Source: Cardiocondyla obscurior
Taxonomy: Eukaryota > Arthropoda > Insecta > Hymenoptera > Formicidae
NCBI RefSeq assembly: GCF_019399895.1
Contig: NC_091881.1
Location: forward strand, 4,342,501-4,406,500
Reading direction: 5' to 3'
Length of the DNA: 64,000 bases
Shown here piece by piece: positions 14,166 to 23,279 of the stretch (within the stretch, counting starts at the first letter, position 1; every line of letters begins with the position of its first letter). The notes under the pieces are model-generated. The model saw only the letters and a list, made by a program, of their open reading frames with translations. It was not told the origin of the DNA and searched no databases. The translations under genes and the position numbers were made by a program.

Positions 14166-14202
14166 CGATCTGCATCAGCGAAGTTGAAGATGCTGCCGGT
14201 GA
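14166..14202 (-). other. Candidate minus-strand exon A (copy 1 of a duplicated cassette)
   Basis: Read on the minus strand, a poly-T-containing intron end TGTTACAG precedes 37 bases that are followed by the strong donor GTGAGTG. Its counterpart at 15025-15065 has the same TGTTACAG acceptor and the same GTGAGTG donor. One frame is open through it, with a segment TGSIFNFADAD. The product is unidentified, and transcription is inferred from splice signals only. Confidence 0.35.
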
Positions 14203-14369
14203 CTGTAACAGAAAATAAAACAATATCAATGTAGAGGTGCTGAAAGTATATGTAAACTGTTTAAAAAAAAATCACGCGTCTCTAATTAATTCATTGGTTA
14301 AATAAATAAAAATAAAATTCTCCAAATAACAAATTCAGCGATTTTATTTAAAAAAAAATTAATTCTTAC

Positions 14370-14445
14370 TTAAAAGTTGCTTCGCTGATGCACGATGCCT
14401 GTCTCGGGCCTGCACTTCCTCCCAGTTGGGACGTGTCGAGTCATC
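14370..14445 (-). other. Candidate minus-strand exon B (copy 1 of a duplicated cassette)
   Basis: A 76-base segment ending in the donor GTAAG. The upstream acceptor (GGTAG) is weak and GC-rich, so this could instead be a first exon. Over the last 57 bases to the donor it matches the segment at 15230-15326 at about 41 positions without a gap. The intron to exon A is 167 nt, against 164 nt in the other copy. No reading frame is clearly favoured: in one frame it ends in a stop exactly at the splice point. Confidence 0.3.
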
Positions 14446-14613
14446 CTACCGCGCACTGGACACTCGCGAACGCGCCCGAATTAATTAACATCGCGAGAAT
14501 TAATTATTTACTAAACACTTTCGCGCGATAGTGTCTGACACTCCTGTTTAAAAATAACAATCGAATAATAAATTGACTCGTCCGTCTACTTTACGATACT
14601 CCCGAGACGACCG

Positions 14614-14633
14614 ACAAACCGACTGCGGTTTGT
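14614..14633. repeat. Short perfect hairpin (8-bp stem, 4-base loop)
   Basis: ACAAACCG, loop ACTG, then CGGTTTGT. It lies between the two copies of the duplicated cassette. Confidence 0.6.
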
Positions 14634-14672
14634 TTAATCACTAATATCGGCGGTGACGGCACTTTCTCCTTT

Positions 14673-14717
14673 GGATTTTTATCGAAGCAAAACAAGAGTT
14701 TTGCTCCGATAAGATCC
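14673..14717. repeat. Imperfect hairpin of about 20 bp between the cassette copies
   Basis: The core arms are ATCGAAGCAAAAC (14681-14693) and GTTTTGCTCCGAT (14698-14710), which pair at 12 of 13 positions around a 4-base loop. GGAT (14673-14676) can pair with ATCC (14714-14717) across a small bulge. The stem is short for an insect pre-miRNA, so its role, if any, is unknown. Confidence 0.6.
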
Positions 14718-15024
14718 TAGGAGTAGGAGGCTGCAATAATACCAAGCTAAATTACACACAGTCTTGTACATATGTAATTTATATTGATATATATTAATAA
14801 AGAAAATTAGTATTTTAACATTTTTATAAATTAAATATTTTTTTATTAATATTATTTTATTTTGTTTTTTTATTATTTCGTATTGCGCGGCGCGTATGTA
14901 TTATTTTATCGTTTTAAATTAATTTATAATAGATTATTTATGGGTTTTTCTTTTCCTCGCGTACTAGAAATGTATTTCCCACCCAAACTGCTATAACTAT
15001 AAAATACGAAAACCATGCACTCAC

Positions 15025-15065
15025 TCTGATTGATGCGCAGCGGCGGAGTTACGGCTACCATGATT
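15025..15065 (-). other. Candidate minus-strand exon C (copy 2 of a duplicated cassette)
   Basis: A 41-base segment between TGTTACAG and GTGAGTG on the minus strand, homologous in position and flanks to 14166-14202. Joined after exon D it is open in two frames, one giving MVAVTPPLRINQ. Unidentified. Confidence 0.35.
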
Positions 15066-15229
15066 CTGTAACATAAAAATAAAAATTTTAATGTAAAGGT
15101 GTTAAAGAAAATAATTTCCAACGTTTAAAAAAATAAATGTAACGCGCTTTCAAGTACAGTTTATTACTGAAATAATAAGAAATAAAAAAAGTTATTAATT
15201 TTGTGTATAAAAAATTAAGTGCTGCTTAC

Positions 15230-15326
15230 CTTGGGGTTGCTCCGCCGAAGCAGGATGCCTTTCCAAGGCCTCCTCCTCCTCTGAGAACGCTCGGGATGTT
15301 GGGTCGATCCTCTTCTAGCTCGTCGT
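15230..15326 (-). other. Candidate minus-strand exon D (copy 2 of a duplicated cassette)
   Basis: 97 bases between a good acceptor (a T-rich tract ending TTTTTCAG) and the strong donor GTAAGC. Two frames are open from the acceptor: one acidic then glycine-rich (DELEEDRPNIPSVLRGGGG), one arginine-rich. The frame that aligns best with exon B opens only after an internal CTAG. I do not recognise the product. Exon C follows after a 164-nt intron. Confidence 0.4.
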
Positions 15327-16900
15327 CTGAAAAATCAAAAAGATTTATCTGATTAGCGTTCTATCGTGTTATAAGTTATAGTGTAATTGCGAAATTGCGT
15401 TATAACGTTAAGATATCCGACTATTAGAACAAGGTTTTTTTCTAAAACTCCAAAAATTCGAAAAACTCGACCATGGTTGAATTTGCGCTTGACCTGTCAT
15501 ATCGACGCCGTACAAGTTCGGCGACGGCTTTAGCTTCCCATTAATCTCTATCGCGAACATATGCCTACCAAGATATATCCCTACATCGCGATGTTCTCGA
15601 CTGTACTCGTTGACGAAGAGACGCGAATGATACGCACGCGTAAATGAAGTTATGTCTTACTTGGTGAGAGAAAAAGAAATAGTTGCGTACGCTCCGCGAA
15701 GGGATGATTGATGGGTAGGATAGAGAGAAGGTAAATCACGCCGATATGCGTCCTCTTGTCCACCGATACGTGGGATTCTTTCAATTCGAACGAAGCGCCG
15801 CTGCGTACGTCTTCTGTGCTCGAACGTCGGGACAAGAAAGGCAGGGAAAGGGAAGGGAAGTGGCTGCTACGTACGCGCTCCAACACTGCGCCGACCGCCG
15901 CCTGCGTCCCGCACCCCCCGCGTACCGCTACAATTCAATTTAGCGTATTATACAATAAATTATACACCGAAAATTATATTGAATGTTAACTAAAATGAAA
16001 TTTTAACTGGCGGATACGTCGTGATAATTGTCGATTTTTTAAAGTATTTTTTTAAGTACTTTTAAAATGGCACGTGAAGTACGATAGATTCGTAAAGTTT
16101 TTTTATTTCCAGTACGTTGGAATAAATCAGTCTTTTATTTTATTTTTTTATTCATTAATTTTTTATTTTTATTTTTATTTTTAATGTAGAACAAGCAAGA
16201 GTACTCTGTAATAATTATTAAATTTTTAATCGTCGCGCTCGTAGTGCTCTTTTCGTTAAATATCAATTGCGGTATTTAACTAATGAGTTTTTCACAGCTT
16301 GGTTTTCTGCAAATCTGCAAACCTCCCCGCCGCTCCTCGCCAAAAAATTAAGCTCTACCCGTGGAATTCAAGCTGTTAGTTATGCATGCGATGAAGCTTC
16401 ATGAATAGATAGCGAACAGAAAAGAATAGACTTTAACAATTCCAAAAAGAAAGAAAAGAAATCACACTCTTACTTTGCAATCGTTAAAAGTTCTCGTCGT
16501 AATTCAAATATCATTAATTATCGTTATTACGATCGCAAATGCTTTCTGCGATTTAAATGCTTAATTACATTCTCCAGTAATAAAATGCCGGACGTTTTTT
16601 TTTTTTTTTTTTCGTTTTTCTTTTTAATTCTGTAGGAAAGAAATATTTCTTATCTAGCTTCTGGGCAAGTAAGACTGCGCAAAACAATAAAAACGTTAGA
16701 GATAATGAAATTAGACGAACTTCTATCTCTCTTTCTTTCTTTTTCTTATCTATTATTTTGTCTCGTCGGTCTTGCTCAAATTTTCTAAGACAGCTGTTTC
16801 AGCTCATCCGCATTATGCAGTCACGTAAAACTTTTTTTTTTTTCCACGAAGGTGCTCTCGGCCATCGATTATGCATGCGATCGAATCACGGATTAGTTTA
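15327..16900. other. AT-rich spacer or intron of the minus-strand unit
   Basis: Apart from the candidate exon at 15661-15813, this holds A+T-rich DNA with poly-T at about 16597-16613. No further coding was recognised. Confidence 0.4.
15661..15813 (-). other. Candidate upstream exon of the minus-strand unit
   Basis: On the minus strand a pyrimidine-rich stretch ends in GAGCACAG at 15814-15821. It is followed by 153 bases open in two of three frames, then the strong donor GTAAGA. One frame contains GASFELKESHVSVDKRTHIG. Its length is a multiple of three. Phases can be chained from a possible start exon (17009-17022, ATGGAGGGACAGGG then GTAAGG) through this exon into exon D, but the resulting protein is very arginine-rich and may be spurious. 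Confidence 0.22.
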
Positions 16901-18253
16901 ACTGCGCGGCTCAGTGAAGCGTGTTCGCGCTCGCCGGCATCAGTTACGTGACGGACTCGGTCTGCGAGTGATAACACTTCTCGTTCATTCGAGAGAGCTC
17001 TCCCTTACCCCTGTCCCTCCATCTTTTCACGGCCACGTGTGCGGTTAAGCGACGCACCTGGCGATTGGTCACGCGCCGGGGGCTCGGCCCGAGTTGGACT
17101 CTCTCTTTCTCTCTCTCTAGTTTCTCCTCGGTTTGAAAATAAATTAAACTCGTCCCTGCGGCTCTCGGCACTTTCGCCGTCGGGCAGTGCACTCCGGATC
17201 GCGCGTAAGCCGGCGCTACGAGGAAGACGTCGACCTGTCCGCGCGCGGAAAGGAATGTAAAGCGAAGAGCGAGTGGTCATCAACGTCGTGCATCGCGTAG
17301 CTCGCCCGCCCGTCCAGCCTGCTCCCCTCGCTGGCGGTGTCTCCCGAATCGCTTTCTCACGCTCGGACGAATTGTGCGAGCGATGACGCGCCCGCCGTGG
17401 CACGTGCGGGCGCAGCGATTCGCAATAAGCGCGCCTCGCGAAATCGATTTCTGAGGTGGCGGCGCGCGTTCTCTTCCCCGCGCACGCCGCGGTAATGCGC
17501 CGCAAAACCGAGCGGCCCGAGCGCCGAACCTAACCTCTTGCGCGATCGCGCGCGCGTGTATGTATGACACACGGGTCCACGCGCTGCTGCGACGTAGTTA
17601 TTATTTTTCCGTCCCGCGTCGCGCTCCGCCTGACTTTTTATCGCTGGCGTTGAATCCTCGCCGACTTCCCGTCCCGCTCTAGTTTCGCTCGCGGCGAGGG
17701 CCGAGGCCGAAAAGAGGGACCGAGCTACGCATCGTCGTTCGCCACCGCCGAGGACGTCGCGGACGTCCCCGTGGAAGCGATCGATAACCCGAGAGGCGCC
17801 GACGTCTCCTCCTGGACGCAGCGTCGTTATCGCCGGTGGAAGCGTCAGCGATGAGGCGGGACAGTTAGAAAATGCCGTAAGTCGAAAGCCGAATCTGGCG
17901 AGACGTGACTGGCGAACGAATTGGCGAACGGCCGGGACGTTATCGCGTCGTTCAAAGCGGCGCCGCGAGAATTAAATACATGCCCTTGTTAAAACGCGCG
18001 CGGGCGCGCGGCACGCACACGCACGCACTTACGCAAGTCTCAGTTGCGTAATGCGACGGCGATAACCGATGATAAACACGCGGCGCCTTTTTGTTCCCTC
18101 TAACCTCTATCCGTAGCGCCGTTTCGCGATGTCATGTGTCACGTATTCCGCATCGACACTAGGTGGTTGTTGGTTGGATATTGCTAGGTCAGTTACGAAC
18201 GTCACGGCGGCCTGCAATCGGGGGATGTCGCATGGAACGCGCACGTAGGTGAA
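16900..18253. promoter_or_regulatory. GC-rich block: probable SCAP promoter/5' UTR, possibly bidirectional
   Basis: GC content and CpG density rise sharply from about 16900 to 18060, between the candidate minus-strand unit and the SCAP start, as expected of a CpG-rich promoter in an insect without CpG depletion. It contains a CT tract at 17098-17119. A donor-like CC|GTAAGT at 17877 could end a non-coding SCAP first exon. On the minus strand GG|GTAAGG at 17008 could end a first exon of the opposite gene. Long minus-strand open frames (up to 166 codons) are Arg/Ala-rich and taken as chance. No TATA box or start site was identified. Confidence 0.4.
18225..18252 (+). promoter_or_regulatory. Two overlapping upstream ORFs in the SCAP 5' leader
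   Basis: ATG at 18225 opens 7 codons to TAG 18246-18248. ATG at 18232 opens 6 codons to TGA 18250-18252, one base before the SCAP ATG at 18254. If the leader is contiguous here, ribosomes would have to leak past or reinitiate. Confidence 0.45.
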
Positions 18254-21200
18254 ATGTCGCGCAGCCTGCCGGACAGAGTGGCCGGGCTCTACTATGCCCA
18301 CGGCCTATTCTGCTCCTCCCATCCCGTCATCGTGCTCTCGTTCGCGATATCGGTTCTTTTACTATGCTGGTGAGTTATCGCTACTAAATCTCGGTACTTA
18401 CGGGTACCAGGTTCAACATTGATAAGATTTGTTTGAATGTTACAGCTACCCACTTGTCAATCTGCCTATGCCAGGCAGTGCCCCGAAAACTCTAATCAAT
18501 GACACTGTCCTACCAGCGAACACCACGGAGACGTCGGTACTGTACGTTCAGCAGGTGATGCTAAGGATCGGCGTGGTCCCATGGAGCGAAGAGCTAACGC
18601 TCATGGACGCTTTCAGAGGACCTCTTTACGAAGTTTTCAATCTCTTGGAGATTATACGAAATTATCAACACCCAGAGACGTGAGTGGCCATTTAAATGTA
18701 TTTAAAAATTAATGGCTTGAGATATACAAAGAAAGATAATAAATAGATAAGGGATTTAATAATTTTTGTTTTAACAAATGTCTTTTCTCTCGATTGAAAG
18801 TGTGATTTAATTTTCAGATTAGAAACTTTCGACCATGTATGCTTACACATTGAAGCAGTGAAGAAAAGAAATGGTAAGAAAGCTGAGATTTTACCAGAGT
18901 ACAACTGTCTTGTTCTATCGCCTGCAAATCTCTGGCAGCAAAGTATAGAATTATTCGCTCAAGATACAAATCTCATTAATACAATATTTTCATATCAGGT
19001 AATTATATCATGAGGCTTTAATTTAGTTTTATCTCCATAATATAACCCAAAAAATATATATTTAATTTTTTAATTATTATTATTATAGAATCTACAAAGG
19101 GGAAAAATAAGTCTCGCAGAAGTAATGTTCGGAATGAGTTTAAAAGAAACAGGAGTGAAACGATATCCTATCCGAGTTCGTCAGAGAATTCTTCAATATG
19201 CCGTGACTATTTATTTAAAGAAATACGACCAGGAGTAAGTACTTATATCATTCAAGCTGCTTAAAAGCATTTGTAATAATTGTAGCCTTATTATTTTTAA
19301 ATTTCTAATTGCGATTATATTATTTACTTGTAGATTTGTAAAAGGATTGCAGCATCGATTGAGAACTTATTATCATTTACATCAAAATGCTGACAACATC
19401 ACGGACGATAATACGCGCGATGCAGTATTGAATATTTACTATCCTGGTGAATTCAACTACTGCGAGTTCTTCCCGCTGATGATGGCTTCCCTAGCCTTAT
19501 TTTTTTACGAATACTTCCAAGTACGGAAAATAGAACTGGTAAAGTCTAAAATCGGAATTGCATTTAGTGCCAGTGTAACAGTAATGGGCTCGCTATCGAT
19601 GACTGTGGGTGTGTGCTTTTTTTTCGGTCTAACACTGAGCATGAGTGCCAAGGAAGTGTTTCCGTACCTAGTAATTATTTTCGGCCTCGAAAATATTCAA
19701 GTGTTGACTAAGAGTGTAGTCAGCACACCGGCTCAATTAGACGTGAAAATACGTGTCGCTCAGGCTCTATCTAAGGAAGGATGGTCCATCACGAAAAATT
19801 TACTCACGGAAGTGACAATACTAACTATCGGGTTATTCACTTTCGTTCCTGCTATTCAAGAATTTTGCATATTCGCCATTGTCGGATTACTGAGTGATTT
19901 TTTCTTACAAATGGTATTCTTCTCGACGATCTTGGCGATTGACATCAGACGAACGGAGCTATCCAACGAAAACTCTAAATTTCATCTGTCGCATATTCAG
20001 ACATCTCGAAGACAACAGTTTACCACCACCATCACCAACAGGAAACCTCATATATTCCGATCCAAGTCTCATCCGAGATTAAACGGTTTATCTACTGGCC
20101 CGACGAATGTCATTGCTCCGAATACACAAAATACTCACACATTGGCTAAGATCCCTAAGCGTTTAAGATTGGTGCATTTTTGGGCCCGAACGCGAATTTT
20201 TCAGCGTGCATTTATGGTAGGAATGGTCGTATGGATTAGCATGACCATTAACGAATATGGTATAATAGAGCATATAATACACCTTAGCGAAACGCTAAAG
20301 CCGGAAACTGATATTGACGGATATACGGTAGACAAGCCTCAGTCATTAAACAACTATGTCGAATTAAATACGGCGACACCTGTATCTTTATCGCCTGAGA
20401 CTGTAACATCGGATAATTTAAATGAACAGGTAATCATTTTTTTTATTTTTGATAAACATTCTATTAACGAACCATTCTCGTATCTCTCTAACTTATTTAT
20501 TAAAAAAAATTTTTTTTTTAGGATCTAATTAATAATGAAGTAGAGGAGTTTAACAAACTGAGACCTGTAGATTTTCCACCTTGGAACAGCTTATCATTGT
20601 ATCATTGGTCCTCAATTCTTTCGATGTATAACGTGTCAATTGCCGGTGGGCGAGTGACTATACTACCGACAATAAAGTTATCACACGCAGTGAGCTCACA
20701 ATTAGCAAAACAAATTAGTAATCCAAATGATGTTCAACATTTTCGATGGCAGAGTCTCGCTACCGCCGCGCTCGATCCTTTAGATTTCTCAGGTTTGAAT
20801 TTTTTATTTAGATGTTGTAAAATATTTATTAAATTTTTAACCTTATTTTTTTTTTTTTTTTTTTTTTTAGATATAGAGGTATCATCGAGATCGGAAGGAC
20901 GAGTGTTTAATGCGGACGCACCTTTTGTACCGTCGAGCCCGATGGAGATATTTCTGGCCGCTCTACTATGTCTTATTAGTGTGATCGTGGTGGCTTATAC
21001 GATGGTCGTGTTGTACCGTTGTATCTGTTCGAGAAATTACGCGGAGTGGCGAGCCAGCTGGCACCAGCAAGAAAAGACGCACGATTCTGTTACTCAATTA
21101 GTGCTGGAGGCGGTGCCTCTGGTTTTGGAAGGTCATACGCAAGAAGTAGAATGTATCGCGACCGACGGGGACACCATCGCTAGCACGTGTTTCGCGGGGC

Positions 21201-23279
21201 ATATTAGAATATGGGATTCGACATCCGGCGATCAATTGGCGCATATCGACAGAAGACAATTCTTCAGCGGTCCACAGAAAACGTTAAACCAAACGTCGCC
21301 AGACGCTGACGAATTAATGTCTGATTACGAAAGCGGTTCGCCACCTTCCAGAGGAGAAATGGAAACGGCACAATCGATGGGCCTTTATTCACCGGCCTCG
21401 ATAATGCATCAAGGAAAATTATCTCCGGCTTATAATATACGAAGAGTTAATAACAACAATCATAAAAGACGATCTATAGGAAACATGCTAGATTATGATT
21501 ACCAAATTAATGAACTTGGTGGCGACAGCAAGCAGAAGCTATTACGTCGAAGTTTAGATAGTGCATACGATCTTCCCGATCTAAAACCCGCAATTAATAT
21601 AAAATTTTCAGCCAAAAAATTTACATCTTCGCAAAAGAATTATGATCAAGGCTTCGACTTCGGAGAACGATATAAAATCTTATTGGAGGAGCACAATAAA
21701 TCGATCGAGGAAATGCAAAAATCTAAAATCAGGGAGCAGTCGAACGTTCTTCCCACAAGACCGAACAATTTAATTGGCAGCACATCCTCCATAAATACCG
21801 ATCGTACAATACAATCGACGCATATTATATCCGCGATTTGGTGTATGGATTATCAGGAAAATCTTATAGTAGTGGGATGTGCTAACGGTAGTTTAGAATT
21901 CTGGGAGGGTACGACTGGTAAATTCAAGGTAAGACGCGAATAATCTGAATGAATATATTCATAATCTAATCTAATAAATATAAATTAATTAATAAATTTA
22001 ATAATTTTTTTTGTAACTCAGTGTCTTTTCGACGACGGATCGGGACTTGGAATTTCTGCCGTTAGACTCGTCGGTAGCAGAGTAGTAGCTGCTAAATTAA
22101 ACGGAGCTGTCGACTTCCTGCAACTGGAGAGCTACAGTGAAGGCCAGCAAATTGATTGGGGTTTTACGTCTTACAGAAGAAGTAAATGATCTTTGAGTTA
22201 ATGGCGGCATTTATTTCTATTTATATAGTAAACCCGTGTTTAATTAATTTGATACTTTAGCGCACGTACGAACGGGAAGCGCTGGTTCGCCGATGGATCT
22301 AAATAATAGCATGCAAACGGAAGAAGATTTACGCTGCATGAAAATCGGTTCTCATAGAGCGCATCAACAAGCGATCACTGTGTTAGATAGCGAAGGCGGT
22401 CGCGTATTAACAGGCAGCCAGGATCACACTTTGAAAGTATACAGGTATGTATAATTTAATTTAATCCAATTTGATTTACTAAAAATTATTCATGCATCTG
22501 TACGCTTTCTTTCATGTTATTTAGGCTAGAAGATCAGTTACCCTTGTATACGCTTCACGGACATAGCGGTCCGATATCGTGCCTCTTTATTGACAGAATA
22601 AGCCCTATGACATCCGGTAGTGGATCTCAAGATGGATTATTATGTGTGTGGGATCTTTTAACAGGTAATATTTTAATATATTTAATAATGTATTATACTT
22701 GTTATATAGAATTTGCCAAATAATATGTTTTGGATCGTAAATGTTTGAGATAAAGCCGAAAAAAGAAACATTAATAATTAAAATAACGCTTTTATGCAAT
22801 ATTATTACAGGAGCGTGCATGTATAGTATTCAGGCCCATGACGGTGCAGTAGCTGCTATCACATGTTCAGTGTCCTATGTGATAAGTATTGGAACAGATG
22901 AAAAATTGTGCGTCTGGGAACGCTTCCAAGGACACTTATTACATACTTTGCCGGCACATAAAGCAGCTTATAGCTTACAATTAGTGATGTTAACACATCA
23001 TCTCCTCATTACTAGCAATCAGGTAATTATACAAAATTAATTCATTAAATCTTTCTCATTTACGAAAATAAATCTCGAATTTAATTATTAATGTTTCAGG
23101 GATCATTAGTGGTTTGGGATGTAAGAACGGGTGAGCCAGTGCGAGAAGTAAGATTGGGTCACAAAGACAGCTGCATTTTCGTGAAACAAATGTTGGCGTT
23201 AGGTGACAGCGTCGTCTGTGATTACGGTCGACAATTGAGAATAGTCAGATTTCCGTTGGTCTCTGATAAGCTGGACTAA
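18254..23279 (+). CDS. SCAP: SCAP, sterol regulatory element-binding protein cleavage-activating protein
   Basis: ER/Golgi polytopic escort protein that carries SREBP to the Golgi for cleavage. Exons: 18254-18369, 18446-18679, 18818-18998, 19089-19234, 19334-20429, 20522-20792, 20871-21928, 22022-22181, 22261-22444, 22525-22664, 22811-23022, 23100-23279 (TAA); all introns GT/AG, phases consistent, 1325 residues (human about 1279). The start resembles vertebrate SCAP: HGLFCSSHPVIVL then CYPLVNLPMPG. The luminal loop has YNCLVLSPANLWQQ. The sterol-sensing domain spans about 270-435, with RKIELVKSK, FPYLVIIFGLEN and VLTKSVVSTP. The last membrane span is about 706-732. A WD40 propeller runs from about 760 to the end, interrupted by a low-complexity insertion at about 812-1000. 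Residues matching vertebrate Y298, D428 and D443 are kept (Y284, D414, D429). The hexapeptide at the MELADL position reads TELSNE (433-438). Confidence 0.96.
20793..20870 (+). other. SCAP: SCAP intron 6: 78 nt, stop-free and in frame
   Basis: GTTTGA...(T-rich)...TTTTAG. The length is 26 codons and no stop occurs in the SCAP frame, so retention would insert a hydrophobic Leu/Phe-rich segment and keep the protein in frame. The flanking sequence joined across the intron resembles SCAP, which supports normal removal. Confidence 0.7.

Noticed and set aside
14673..14717. Reading the hairpin as a microRNA precursor
   Set aside because: The stem is about 20 bp with a 4-base loop, too short for a normal pre-miRNA, and no known miRNA seed was recognised.
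17005..17505. 166-codon minus-strand open frame
   Set aside because: Lies in a GC-rich promoter-like block, Arg/Ala/Thr-rich, overlaps other open frames and matches no family. More likely leader or chance.
19894..20082. 62-codon frame inside SCAP exon 5
   Set aside because: Shadow in another frame of the well-supported SCAP exon.
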